A stretch of 64,000 nt of DNA from Populus alba (GCF_005239225.2 NC_133301.1:4923157-4987156); one strand, 5' to 3'. Shown: positions 34,600 through 47,631, numbered from the stretch's first letter. The notes: generated by a model not told the origin, from the sequence alone. Numbers and translations: made by a program.

Positions 34600-36135
34600 A
34601 CCCAATGTTACCAAGTTAACTAGAAAAACCCAAAGAAAACCTAGATAAGAGGGAAAAAAATGGTTTGACTAACAAAAATTCACAACAATAATTTTTAAAA
34701 AAAAATATTGAGACAATAACATATTAAATCGAGCTGGACCAACTTAGATTAACATGTAAAATATAACTCATATAATGAGACCATAATAACCTTATATAAA
34801 GCAAATAAAAAAAAAATATTGAAACTCAATTCTTAATTAATCTAATGTTGAAAAATAATTTAAAAAAAAAAACAAAAAAAAAAACAAGTCAACCCAAGTT
34901 AACTTGTGAAACCTGAATCACAAGACTAGGACAACCTAGAAAGCAAATCAAAATAAATCATGAAGTTCAATTCTCAATTAATCAAATGTTAAAAGATGAA
35001 ATTGAAAAAATCATCAATTAAAAAAATAAAAATAAAAAAGACTTGAGTCAACTCAGGTTAACTAGCCAAATTTTTAATTGAGTTATGAGCTTAAGATAAC
35101 TTCATAGCAAACAAATCAAAATAAATTATAAAATTTAATCCTTAATAGATTCAATGTCAAATGATAAAATTAAAAAAAAAATATTGTTCTAATGAACTCT
35201 TTACGAGGAAGGGAAGAATTATTTCCCTTTCTCAATTAGTTTTTGTTAATATATATAACAAGATAATTGGTATTTGCTCCCCTACTTATTGGTAAAAAAC
35301 ATTTGATGGGAAAAAATGATGTTAAGTTGACGCAAATGCATTTTAAAGAAGAGAAAAAATTCAACGCCAAATGATTAAATCAAAAAATTAATAAGTTAAA
35401 AAATATATTAACCCATGTTAACTTACAAAACTTGTGAGCTGAGTCATTTGACAAGAATCACCAAATTTGGGAAAAACACAATACTCAACTTTCAACTAAT
35501 CGAATATTCAATGATAAAATTAAAGAAAAAAATTAACCATACAAAAGGATAAAAACAAAATAGCAATTTTAAGCCAGATAAAGGCCCAAGCTCACATAGT
35601 CAACCCATTAAATTCATTGGTCAGGTCATCAGATTAAGATAACTCAATAGAAAAGAAAATAAAGAAAATCATGAAGCCTAATTTTTTTAAAAAAATCAAT
35701 GTTGAATGATGAGATTGAAAAATAAAATAAGTCCAAAAAACCCGATATCAACTCGTGTTAACTTGTAAAATTCGTGACTCGTGACATTTGACTAAAAGAA
35801 CCAAATATAAAAAAACTGCAAACCTCAATTTTTAATATATCAAATGTTAAATAATAAAATTTAAAAAAAAAAACAAAAAGTTGAATCATAAAAAATGATT
35901 CAAAAAAAAAATTAAAAACCAAAAAAATAGCACCAGCCCACCAAAGTCAACCTGTCAAACCCACAAGTCTGCGATAAACATAACCTAATGAAAAATATAA
36001 AAAAAATTCAAAAAATCTATATTTTAAAAATTCAAAATTAAATGATGAGAAAAAGAAAATTCAAAAAACAAAATAACATCAACCTATATTAACTTATAAA
36101 ACTCAGCCGGGATACGTAATGAGAAATACCTGATT
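34600..36135. repeat. Dispersed tandem repeat family, copy B
   Basis: Repeating AT-rich units with phrases such as CTCAATTAATCAAATGTTAA, GATGAAATTGAAAAA and CAACTCAGGTTAACTAGCC, recurring at about 34850, 34975, 35140, 35500, 35690 and 35840. It is the same family as 15926-16740. No coding content. Confidence 0.6.
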
Positions 36136-36999
36136 TTAAAAAACCACGAAGCCCGATGTTGAGAACTAGGATTCTTTTTCTCTTATTATGCCTTCTCTGT
36201 TTTCAGAAAAAAAGGGGTTGAAACTTTGCAAGTATTGTTCTTTTTTTGTTGAGCTGTATTATGTTTGGGCCATTAATAGCGTGACTCAATTTAAATACTT
36301 TTGTTACATGATGTGAATCATGGTTATTAGGGCAGCTGCAATTCCAAGGGCCAAGGGTGGAGCACGCCTGCAGATGAAATTAGCTTAAAATCACTGGGCT
36401 CTCTGTTTTTCTTTCTGCTGCAAAGGATAGATTGTTCTTATTTTTGCCCAATCCCCATATACCTAAATTTCTTTCATGTACTAGTAGTATATAAGGCCAG
36501 AGTTCTCTTTTTGGTATGTTGATTCTTAGAAGATAGTTTGCAATGTGCATCAAATGCTACCGCAAATGGTAACTACATGCCTCGAAATCTCTTCTTATAT
36601 TGAGTTCTTGGATCGTCGGGTTTACTTCTAAGCTCACAGATTTTTGCTGCATATGAAGTGAGAATTTTGTTCAAGCAGCACATGCATTACGCTAGCTTTT
36701 CTCTATTATTTTTTCTTTTCGTTGATACATCTAGACTGTTTTAAAATTAAATGCAACATCGTCTATCTTTTGCAGGAGCACTGAACGTCCAGGAAGGGTG
36801 GGCTGTATCTGCTGCGATTGTAGCCTGCTGCTACTTTTTGCCCATTTTATGATGGGAATGCTCAGTATCACATAAGTTTGCTTAGAATCCATGCAATCTT
36901 TTGTTCTGTGTAGGTTTTCATTTTGAGACAAGGAAACTCCATGCTATGCTAAGATATTATCATTCAAATATTAAAAATCCGCAGGGTTTACTAATCCTC
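36136..36999. other. Intergenic, less AT-rich, no recognised gene
   Basis: 36330-36860 has near-balanced composition and short open stretches with no motif I can name. It could be a promoter or a gene remnant. Nothing firm. Confidence 0.35.
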
Positions 37000-37188
37000 A
37001 TTCATAGCATTACTATACCTTCCCTATTCATTGCAGGTTGCTTATTCGTCAGCACAGGTTTAGCTTATGATGTATTTGGAAGCCCTCGTCCAAATGAATA
37101 TTTTACAAAGAGCCAACAAGGAATTCTCTTAATAACTGGCAGTTTTGATCCTTTGAAACAACTTGATGAATTTAGTAAATCTTTTTAG
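37000..37188 (+). pseudogene. psbE: Nuclear copy of plastid psbE (C-terminal three quarters)
   Basis: A fragment of the plastid gene for cytochrome b559 alpha, a photosystem II subunit. It reads [13 protein letters not shown], then [20 protein letters not shown], and ends QLDEFSKSF plus stop: 62 residues of the 83-residue protein, with the first ~21 missing. The heme-ligand His and the membrane helix are kept. Most differences from the usual plastid protein (E to K, R to Q, R to K, P to L) fit C-to-T or G-to-A changes, as in methylated nuclear plastid DNA. The matching sequence stops at the psbE stop codon, with no psbF after it. The open frame extends upstream to 36901, but that part is not psbE. 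Almost certainly non-functional. Confidence 0.9.
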
Positions 37189-38040
37189 GTTTTTTCATCC
37201 AAATCCGAAACTCCTGTTCTTGGATGATTTGTTAACCATGCTAAAATAAGATTTCTTGATTTTCTTTTATTAGTCCATATTCTTTTTTCTTCTTTTTTTT
37301 TCATTGATTTGATTATTTCAATGGATTCCGAGCTACCGTTGTGACTCAAACAAGTCGATTCACATTTCTAATCACTTCGAAGGATCTATAGCATATTAAA
37401 ATATTGCTTTGTTATTTAGCAATATGAACTTGCCCCTTCTTTATTAAAATCATAACAAAATTGAAGATGATCTTAGAATCTGAACTTGCAACGAGCAGAT
37501 TAGGACGGGGAAGGTTAAACTGAGGTGAAATTCAGGAATAATCATTTCCTAAATGTTGCCTCCTTGGGAAGTAATAATCAAACCGGAGTATCTAAAAAGA
37601 ATGGGAAACGTTCAAGGGGAGGAGATGGACTTGCATCACATTAGCTTTCGGAAATTTAGATAGAGGCAGCCTCAAACTAAGCACAACTGAATATGAAGGT
37701 TCATATCAATAACTATCAAGGAAACTAACATATGATTTTCGTTCAGATTTGGCTAACATCTTGGAAATGTTAATAACTAAAACTTCTGCTAAGAAACCAA
37801 TTAGATTTATTTCAAAACCAGTTAGTTAGATGAAATTCATGTTTCAACATCAAAGTGAATGTTAAAAATCCACCCTCCTCTGTAAAAGCAACGCTAACAT
37901 CTGGCTTGATCGCTTAGCAAAATAATTCTGTAACTAGTATCATCAGTCAGTTCCAGCAAAACTTAAAATTCTAAATCGAATAGATACTGGCAGAAAGAAG
38001 CTACATACTATTTACCTCAAATTTCATCTAAGCTCTAGCC
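37189..38040. other. Intergenic, 3' flank of the trihelix gene
   Basis: Moderately AT-rich. The part near 37900-38040 probably holds the trihelix 3' UTR. No gene, RNA or clear repeat seen. Confidence 0.4.
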
Positions 38041-39990
38041 TCAATTTTCATTTTCTTCGTCACCACTACCGTCATCTTTTCCTTGTTCTCCATTCTCTTG
38101 CTCATCATCTTTATAAACTTCTTTATCCTGCTCACTGCTTCCTTCTTCAAGTTCTTCGTTTTTGTCAGCGATACCATCAAACTCAAATCTCGAAGAGCCC
38201 ATTTCAGCACCTTTTATGTTCTCACCGGGGGGATTTGTTATAGCTGCAAGGTCGTCTTTCCCAACAGCAAATGCTTCTGAAACCTCTGAATGCCCTTGCT
38301 TTTCGATGTCAAACTCAATGCCACGTGATGGCATATAAGTAGCGTTCGAAGGATAGTTAATGAGACTTCTCGAGTATAGTTGATCCAGTTGATTAAAATA
38401 AGAGCAGGTTTTGGATCGCTGAGACCTCCTCTCTGGACTTTCTTTGGCTTTTCTAAAATATTTGTTGATATTCTCCCACTTCTCTTTACACCTCTTGGCA
38501 CTTCTTTGATAGCCCATTGAACTCATTAAAGAACTTACCTCTTCCCAAAGAGGACCCTTAACGCCAGGTTCTTGAAATTTAATCTCTATTCTACTTCTAA
38601 CTTTGATCAATGCCTCAACTTCATCTTTAGGCCATCTGCTATGGCTGTCAGATTTTGTAGATGTAATTTCTTTGATGGGCTCATTTGAAATTTCTGGTTG
38701 CAGCAATGGTGGAGCCATTCTCATAGGAAGATTGATACTTTGGCCCGTGATTTTCACTATGTAAGAAACAATTTGAGCCTCTCTACTTGAAGTTGAAGCC
38801 CATTCATGTGCTCTTGAAATGGCTTCTCTGTTGTGCTTTTCAGCTTCTTGGTGTCTCCAGGTTTCTTCTCTATCTGTTCTCTCTCTATCCATTCTTTCAA
38901 TCACTTCCAAGAACTTCCCATGCAACATTTCTTGGTGATCCATCACTTTCTTCACCGTGTTCTCAAAGAACCCAGCCATATAACTTAATTTCTCCTTCAA
39001 TTTCCTCTTTCTCTTCCTCTTCTGGCTCTTTCTCAATGAAGCTTCCTCTCCAATTGAATTCTCCGATCCATGATCAACCCCAGTTACATTATTGGCAGCA
39101 CCATTGGCACCAACATTTTGCCGATTTGTAGCACTGGATGGCACTGAAAGACCCGCATTCGTTGGTGAATGGTCGCCTGTGAGAACAGAGCCAGAGCCTG
39201 TTTGATTAGCTTCAGCAATCTTTGCAAGACTATATATAGCTTCAAGCTCATTAAAGATGGGAAATTTGATGTCCAAATTCCTGCATCTCTCCCTACTGTC
39301 ATCAACTACGTGTTCTATCTCTAAAGGCCTAAAATACCTAGTTCTGTTTCCACTAATTTCTTCCTCCTCACTTCCCCACCGGTTCTTCACGAGTTGTTTC
39401 CTGTAACATTTACACAAACACATAGATGACATGGTACCCACTTTAAAAAATAGAAAAATAAACAAAAGTCATGAGATTATTAAATGTTTGGCAATAAACT
39501 ACCAAAATGGTTCTTTGATACTGGTATAATCTTCCGGGGGGTGCCAAGAACGAGGCATTAAAATGGCATGTGGGGGATTAATATGCCCATTTCCATCAAG
39601 TAATGTAGGAGTAGCAGCAGCTTCATCTTGATTATTTAAAACACTAGCCATTTTGTTGCCACTTCCTTCATTGCGCCCCAACTTGAAACTCATGGTGAAT
39701 AGTGAAGGGTTTTGAGGGGTGCCTTGACCCTGGCTCTGTTGTTGCTGCTGCTGCTGCTGAAATGGATAAAACAGCTGGTGATGCTGCCGCAAAAATACTT
39801 GATGAGGGTGTTTATGTTGTTCTTGTTGCAAGTGGGGTAAGCAAGGATGGTTCAGATTTTGTAGATTTTGTAAAACTGATGGTGAGCAACAACAATCATC
39901 TTCCATCATATGTTGTTGCCTTTCTTCTTGTTGTTTCAAATGTTGTTGATGATGATGGATGTATGACAGTCCGCCATTACTAGGCTGCAT
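38041..39990 (-). CDS. GT-2-type trihelix transcription factor
   Basis: Two exons, 39990-39503 and 39400-38041, joined by a 102-bp GT/AG intron that splits a Trp codon (KEPFW|KQLVKNRW). This gives 615 aa, close to Arabidopsis GT2L-type proteins. The N-terminal 110 residues are Gln/His-rich with an eight-Gln run. Residues 289-299 are basic (KRKRKRKLKEK), a likely nuclear signal. Residues 300-380 form the central helix of the GT-2 class. Residues 418-506 are a clear C-terminal trihelix: RWPKDEVEALI, PLWEEVSSLM, GYQRSAKRCKEKWENINKYF. The tail is acidic. The N-terminal trihelix is poorly kept: only KEPFW, a later ERCRNL, and FNELEAIYSL recall it. GT-2 factors bind GT elements in the nucleus, and GT2L binds calmodulin. 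The exact orthologue is not settled. Confidence 0.88.
39746..39766 (-). repeat. CAG/poly-Gln microsatellite in trihelix exon 1
   Basis: A trinucleotide run (GTTGCTGCTGCTG type on +) coding for eight consecutive Gln, within a longer Gln-rich part of exon 1. Length variation between alleles is likely. Confidence 0.8.
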
Positions 39991-41950
39991 ATTAGGCTAA
40001 CCCCTAATATGGCTAGAAGAGAGAATGATTTAAAAGCTTTAGTCCTTTCACGGATTTGAAATTTAAAAATGGGACATATAAACTCGCTTCATTTTAAACT
40101 TTATTTTTATTTCTTTAATACAACTCTCTGACACTTTCATGTGCATCGGTATTTTCTACGTTAGTTTTACGGTATTGATTGGGTGAGGTAACGGATTTTC
40201 AGCTTCCGAGTGTCTCGAGAGTACAGTAAATATTATTTTGTAAATATTTTTTAATTAAAAATATATTAAATAATATTTTTTTAATTTAAAATATATATAT
40301 ATATATATATTTAGTATTAGCACATTAAATTAATCTAAAAAATTAATTTAAAACTAAAAAAATTCTTAAAAATACAGTTGAGTTATAATATCAAACATCA
40401 CCAATTAATAAAATAAATAATAAGAAGGTAAAATTACTCTACCATATTATAATTTAGTAGTTTTGTGTTTTTGAAAATTATAGTTTCGTACACATAACAG
40501 TTTACATCATATATCATTTTATAGCTTAGTTTATTTTATATTTATTAAAAATTTAATTTTTTAAAATATTGAAAGCAAGCATAAAAATGACTAAACTTTA
40601 GAATGATAAATATGACTTTTCTTAATAAGAAATAAGATGATGGGGGCAAGATTGATTATGTACATAGAACACTAATTTTTATCTCCATTTTGGTTATATA
40701 TATATTCTACTGTATTCAATATGAATTTGAATATTTTTATTTTGTAATTATCACTATATTATATATATTTCATATGTTTTTACTTGTTTTAATACTTTTT
40801 TTTACTTCTCCTATTTTTTTCATTAAATTTATTTATAAAAAAATTCATAATATATTAATACTTTATTTTTATTAAATAATTTTCTTCAATGTTGATTCAA
40901 TAATGTGATAGTAGGAAATTGTTATAGAAAATTCAGAAATAATAAATGAAAAGAAAAAAAAAATAGTTGATGGGCTTAGAGCCTAGCTTCGACCCACCTG
41001 GAAATGCTTAGTGTAGTTGGGTGAAGTCTAAACCCAACTATATATATATATATATACATGTCATCTACAAAGGATGATGCATCATCAATTCTTATCTTCT
41101 TCGTTACTGTTAAAATCGTGGAAGTTAAGTTGGATTCTAGTGTATGATGTGATAATATTTGCAAGGAAACAAAATCACAACAAGTAATAAAGATGTTTTT
41201 TCTGTTTTTTTCATTAAATTCATTTATTAAAGAAATACATAATATATTTATACTTTATTTTTATTAAATCATTTTCTTCAATAATTAGATAGTAGGAAAT
41301 TGTTATATAAAACAATAAAAAATAATAAGTGAAAGAAAAAAAAAATTAATGGGTTTACAGAGGTATTATTTATTTTTGCGTTTTCAAAGTGTTTTTAAAA
41401 AAAATTAAATTTTATTTTAAATTAATATATTTTTTAATATTTTAAAATTATTTTAACATGATAATATCAAATCCGTCGTGTAGGTTGGAGGGAGATGATG
41501 AAGCCTTGAGTTTTGCAGATAATACCATGAATGTTACCCACATAGAGAAAGCTCTTTGTTGAAGCGTATAGGTATGCTCATACTTCTGTGGCTTTCTGTT
41601 ATTCACCCAAATTGTATCAGACCCACTTGACATAAATCATAAATAGCAAGCTAAGCACCCTCTCGTTAAGATTGTAAAACTGAACCATGACAAATAATCA
41701 TTTTACCGCTGCTGATGTGATATCATGTTGCTCTGTTTCAGACTTTTAAGGATGGCTTGTCCATTTAGAGGATCAGATTGATTGCAATGAATTAAAGGAA
41801 ATGCCAATAATTTTTTTATTTATTTATAATAGTATATAGATTGATTTATTATAAATGAAACATCCATTCAGATAATGGCAGGGAAAAACACATTAAATTT
41901 ACAAAAAAATTGAAAACAAGTTTAATTACAGTATATCATTAACATCAAAA

Positions 41951-41992
<42 letters not shown>

Positions 41993-42434
41993 GGTGTTCA
42001 AGGACAGACCTTTTTTTGTCTCAGACTTTTTATAAATAATTTCGGCATGTTTGGGATTGATGTAACGGTTATGGTTTAAAGTGTTTTTCGCTTAAAAATA
42101 CATCAAAATAATATTTTTTTTTATTTTTAAAAAAATTATTTTTGATAACAGCCATCAAAACAATTTAAAAACATAAAAAAAAAAATAACTTTTAGCAAAA
42201 TAAATTCAAAATTTTAAAAAACAGGGTTTAGACCGTGTTCTCAAACAACACGACATCTGCAAAGATTTTGTCAGCACACCTATTATCCTCTTTCTTGCCT
42301 ATTTAGACATTCAATTCAAGGGCTAATGCATTTTTTGTTTGGTGTTGGTCATGGATAAATGACTTTTTAGCCTTCTCTTTTAGGTTTTTTTTTTTTTTTT
42401 TCTAATTCTCTCTCTCTATTTTTTATTTCTAATA
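39991..42434. other. Intergenic between trihelix gene and CACTA derivative, with MITE-like repeats
   Basis: It holds the trihelix promoter (39991-40200), MITE-like repeats at 40200-40390, 41370-41475 and 42040-42245, (AT)n runs at about 40293-40311 and 41041-41055, and a long (TA)n at 41954-41990. Two ~85-bp stretches at 40805-40945 and 41205-41335 share TTCATTAAATTCATTTATTA-like sequence. No gene recognised. Confidence 0.5.
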
Positions 42435-43691
42435 CACTACCACAATCTTTAGATTTACCAACAAAATTTTCCGTTGGTATTTGTACTATCATTCATTGAT
42501 AATTAATTTACTAATGAAATCACCGATAGAAATGCTTCGTTGGTGAATCTTTTATCAATAGTTTTTTTTTCTCGATACGTCCGTTGGTAATAAAAAAATA
42601 TTATTACCGATGGATTTACTGATGGAAAAGCCACACAAAAAAAACATTATCCGCTTCATTCCATCGGTATTTCCCTCAAAAAAAATACCGTATGTAATTC
42701 CATCAATAATTATTTAAAAATATTTTTTAAAAAATCCATTTTACAAAACTATAAAATAATTAGATTAATATAAATCAACACTCTATAATACTCAAAATGC
42801 TTGGAAAAAAGAAGAAGAAAATCATGTTAAAAAAAATCCTACAACAATATTCATACAATTATTAAGAACCAAAAAATAAAAAATAAAATAAAAAATAAAA
42901 AACAAATATAGTGAAAAACAAAAACACGAAAAAAAATCTTACCTTAATGTGGTTGCAAGTGAAGCTAAGAAGAGAAAAAAAGAAAAAAAAAAAGGTAAAG
43001 TATATTAATTAAAAAAACTGAAAAAAAAAAAAAAAAAAAAAAAAGGTAGAAGAATACATACTTGAGCATGGAAGAGAAGAGAAGGAGTTGAGGAGAGAAG
43101 AGAAGAGAAGAGAAAAAAATGGATATTGATGTTTTTTACATATGAGAAAGAAGAAGAAAGGAGCCTCGTCAGTTGTGAAATTATGGATTTTAGGCTTTTT
43201 ATTAAGGTGTTTTACCGACGGATAATTAAATATTAATATTTTTAATTATTTGTTAATGATTCCGTTTGTAATATTAATTTAAATTTTCAATTTAATAAAA
43301 ACATTTCAAAAACTACCAAATATCACCGACAACTTTTCAATTCATCAATGATTCCGTTTGTAATATTTAATTTTAAATTATAATTTAATCAAATTTTTTT
43401 TAGAAAACCGTTAAATAATAACTACTTTTCAATCCATCGATGATTTTGTCTATAAAAAACAATAATTACCAGTGTATTTACAAAGTGAACAGTTCTAAAG
43501 CTCTCTAGAAAATACTAATAGAATTTTCTATTGATAATTCTCTTTGTAATTAATATAATGAACAGTATTCATGGTTGACCAATAAATTTACAACCAAAAT
43601 TTATTCTGTCAATAATTCTTTTAGTAAAAACAACACTTCATCATTTTTAGCTTTGTTTTAATTAATTATAAAATGACCAAGTTTTTTGTAG
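42435..43691 (-). mobile_element. Non-autonomous CACTA deletion derivative
   Basis: The left end CACTACCACA is at 42435, followed by worn subterminal motifs (CCGTTGGTATTTG, ACCGATGGATTTACTGATGG). No transposase sequence is present. The centre has a GA-rich leader (43060-43125) and possible leader splice sites like those of the younger element. A second motif block runs at 43205-43620. The right end is degraded; TTTTTTGTAG at 43682-43691 may be it, since ATA lies at 42432-42434 and 43692-43694. It keeps the ends and leader but has lost both genes. Confidence 0.65.
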
Positions 43692-43995
43692 ATAGCGGTT
43701 ATAATTCAAAATACTTTTTATTTATAAATACAATAAAATGATATTTTTTAAAAAATTATTTTTGAAGATTAATATATCAAAACGATATGAAAATATAAAA
43801 AAATATATATAAATTTAAAAAAAATAATAAAAAAAATGAAGGAACACAGGTTGCAAAAAGACCCTAAATATCTTCAACATGGATTTCATCAAGTTGGAGC
43901 ACGGCAGCAGGAACAGGCAATGCATAAAGGTCTGAGTACAAAACCATTTATATGTATAATCCCCCAACTGGTTGGCTACAAATGTAATGCAAGGA
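43692..43995. repeat. MITE-like repeat and RID2 3' flank
   Basis: 43692-43835 resembles the AT-rich MITE-like family (ATAGCGGTTATAATTCAAAA, then A/T runs). 43836-43995 is likely 3' UTR of the methyltransferase gene. Confidence 0.45.
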
Positions 43996-46900
43996 TCAAA
44001 ATCGAGCCTTCCGTTTTCGACCAGTGTATCTTGTGTCGGGAGGCACTGTGTTTCCTTTTCGTCTCAGTTGCTCTTTCTTTTTAAATATCCAATCTCTGCC
44101 CTTCCCTTTCCTGGTTATTTTCTGTTTTTTCGTAGGTCTGTTCCTGTCTGAAATGCAAACCTGCAATCTCAAGATACATGCATATCTAATAATTATTAGT
44201 GATTTGAAAAATCCATATTGAAAAGAGAAGGATACCATGCTTACAAACAACCCAGTTAAAGCTTGAAAAGAAAAAAAAAATGCAAGACAAAGCAACCCAC
44301 CGTCTGATTTTCTTCACTACTTTCATCTTCAGAGCAGCTCTCTCCATCTTCTTCTTTCCCCCTCGGAACAGCAGTGCTTATAGATGGTGCTCCACAAGTA
44401 AGCACAAGGTATTCTTTTCTACTCTTGGTACTGTGACAAAAAAATTGTTTAGTCAGTGAATGGTGAAACTCTGAAGAGGACTATGAAACCAGAGGATAAT
44501 TAATAGCAAGATTCTTTTTTTAGCTTCGTTTGACTTGAAGGAAATTACATATCAGAAGGTAAACTTGATTGATAAAGAGAGAACAGGGTTCATACACTTG
44601 CATAATAAAACAAAGAATTAGCAGACAGAGTATCTCTCAAGCTCTCAAGGTTTAGATTCTTGAAAAGCTTGCAACATTTTAGGCGCAAGCTTTTATTCCC
44701 AACCAGAACATTCAAGTTACAGGGTTGGAAATGACTGATGCTATAAAAGCCAAACAAAAAACACATACGACAAATAATATTTACGAGCTTACCAGACATG
44801 AAAAACGCAACATGAGAGTTCTAAATAGAAGCCTAGCATACCTGTGTGGGTAATCAATAACAACACCACCAGCAAATCCAGCATGCATTGCAGATCTCAA
44901 AATTAATTCACGCTGGGCTATGTTTTCAGGATACACTTGGAACACTGCTCTTGCTCCTCTTGCCAAACATCTATATAATGATCCAAAGAAAGCCCTGCCA
45001 TAAAATTGAATCCCCAAACAGATTGAGTGCTGACAGACTACATAAACCTAAAGCAGAAAAGAAAAGAGAAGGAACTTACTTCAATCTTAGTCTTGGTTCA
45101 TGGGAGGACTTATCTGCATTGCATAGCCACTGGGAGCCAAATCAAAAGAATAAAGTGAGGAAAAGGCACTCACTAAAGTGTTATACAACTTAACATTTAA
45201 AAAACAGCCCGTACAAAGGATATGAAAGAAAAGAGGACAAGGAAAGCAATTGTGTGAAGTTTGACAATTCAATTGGAAACAGATGTTGAGGTTTATATAT
45301 TAGAAAACTAAACATCAAAGCAGCAAATCAAATTTGGTTAGTGATTTTGACAGGAAAACCATAGACCACTAATCTCAATACCATAACATTTCTAAAAAAT
45401 CCTCCCCGAAATCTCTTTATTGCTCGTCCAACTTCACAAAGATTAATTGTTAATAGTACATCTGATTGAGAAATTTCTGTCGTCTAGAATGGTCCACCTC
45501 TCTACCTTAATTTACTGTTTCTATAAAGATCTTGGTACAAGAAAAAGCTAACATGTAAGCAAGCTTTGCTAGGCCTTAGCTGAAGTAATAAAGGGAAGAA
45601 AGATAAGTTCAGACCTTACAGCCAAAATGCAAATTTAACTGTCTATTAAACCTTTTGCCTTGAAAAACTGCAATCTTCTGTTTTTTAAGGGCCTTCCCTT
45701 AAAAAGTAATTGATAAATAGACATTTTTGTTTCCATTAATAAAAGAAATGATCATCAAAGAACACAAGGAAAATGCAGGGAAGCCTCTACTTAACTAAAA
45801 TAATTCAAATAGGTGGAACATCAGAAGATGACTGACTACAGGAAGCAGAGTAAGAATTAAAAGAGGTTCATTGAAAAAAACGAATCACATAAATTAAGGA
45901 AAAAACTGAATTTTTTGGACAAGTTCTAACACAAAACACTTGCATTCATGCATAAATGTCTACAGCACACAAGAGAGTACAACCTGAACAGCTGAAATAC
46001 TGATGGCACCATCAATAATTCCAGGTCGAAGTGCTAGGCCCTGCAACATAAGCTTAAGCATTTCAGCGATAACTAATAACTTAAAACCTATTTTGCAAGT
46101 TTAATTACATATTCTATCGTAATAACAATGAAAAAAAGACATATACTGAAATAGATTCCAAAAGTACAAACATTCACATATCATAACTGCACAGAGCATT
46201 AAGTATTGAACCTGAAGTGAAATAAACTAGAAGATTGCATAACTTTGCTTCAGTAATTAATGTTTAGCTCATCAACCTTTTCCCACCCATAAGGTCACAA
46301 AGGCACAAAACTGGCATCCTGCTAAATAATTTTTTTTAAAATAGTTATATTGGCCAAGAAATTGTATTTTTCCCCACAGCCTTGATTCGCCTTTTGTTTT
46401 TTTTTTTTTAATTGTGTTGTGGACCATATAAAATAAAACTGAATCTTAGTTGGATACCTGACCCATATCACCAAGTAAAAGATCACCCTCAACCTCCCGC
46501 TCCAAAGCAATATCTGGATTTGACAAGAAAAATGTTAAAAGTTCCTATATGCAAAATAACCTAACATGAACCTCTGATGAAATATTACAAAATTGAACAA
46601 ACTCAAGCAGACATACTAAGCATTGATTGCGAAACATCTAAGCCGATCCATTGGTGACCATTTTCAGTTAATGTCTCCCCACTAAGTCCTGATCCACAGC
46701 CTGAAAAAGCCAGAACAATTACAGGAAGCATTTAAAAACTTTAGAACAGAATTCTGCACACAGACAGAATAATTAACAAAAAAATAGCTATTTTCTAACT
46801 GGTAAACAAATCATAAGCCATAAATTAATCACATTTACAAACAGAGAAGAGAGAGTGGCTTCATAGTGTAATTGTGATGGAAATGTAAAATGCAACATAC

Positions 46901-47159
46901 CGATATCGAGGAGTAATCTAGGAATTCCATCAACAGACAAAGCAAGAAGCTCCAACGCTCTTTCTGATAGCCTAGCCTATTAACAACCACACATCATCAT
47001 CAGGTAACAGAATCATTGAATAAGCATTAAAACATTTTTCTTAAAAAACAAAAAGATTACCTGAATATCGATAATTCGAGAAGAGGAAGTGTATTTACGA
47101 GCCTCTGAATCATCATAAAAAATCTCAGGTGGAGCTAGTAGCTCTGGCCGATTCGACAT
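43996..47159 (-). CDS. RID2: 18S rRNA (guanine-N7)-methyltransferase RID2/BUD23
   Basis: Nine exons: 47159-47061, 46976-46901, 46700-46617, 46513-46458, 46040-45984, 45129-45080, 44994-44842, 44430-44301, 44160-43996. All have GT/AG borders and agreeing phases, giving 870 nt and 289 aa, the length I recall for the Arabidopsis protein. It starts [20 protein letters not shown]. Residues 55-63 (LLLDIGCGS) form the S-adenosylmethionine loop; [20 protein letters not shown] and SAVQWLCNAD follow. The C-terminal third is the Lys/Arg-rich WBS_methylT tail ([20 protein letters not shown]). BUD23 methylates one guanine of 18S rRNA with partner TRM112 during small-subunit assembly in the nucleus. Arabidopsis rid2 mutants fail in callus and root initiation. 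The copy looks complete and functional. Confidence 0.95.
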
Positions 47160-47249
47160 CCCGAATAACTCAACTCAGCTCAGCTCAGTCAATAACTAGG
47201 AGATAATTAGGAGCTGCAGAACATGAATGTTGATTGAGAGAGGCGGCTT

Positions 47250-47405
47250 AAACCCTAAAAAAAGGTTTTTTCTGTCTTAGAGTGAAGGAAAAACCCTAGA
47301 CAGCTGCGCGAGCACCTCTGTTTTCAGTTTAGAGAGATGGGATATGCAGGTCATGATAAAACAGACAATGTTAGTCTCTACTGATGATGTCCAAGTCATA
47401 GCCCA
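47250..47405 (-). promoter_or_regulatory. Telo-box and site II motifs upstream of RID2
   Basis: AAACCCTAA lies at 47250-47258 and AAACCCTA at 47291-47298, about 90-140 bp upstream of the RID2 ATG. AGCCCA at 47400-47405 is TGGGCT on the gene strand, a site II element. This pairing is typical of plant ribosomal-protein and ribosome-biogenesis promoters and fits the product. Confidence 0.7.
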
Positions 47406-47631
47406 AGCCCGAGCCCGAGCCTAAAAACAATATTGTCCTCCAATTTTCTATTTTCCATTTTTACTTTTCATAACATCTTAATTAGGCATGGAGTTTTTTT
47501 CAGTGTATGAATTTTGTTGATTCGAATGTTTGATCTTTATTTTTTGATAAATAAATTCTTCAGCTTCTTAAAATTAAACAATTAAGTGTGAAACGGATAC
47601 CTGTTAATTTTCGTCCTATTTATCTTTTTAT

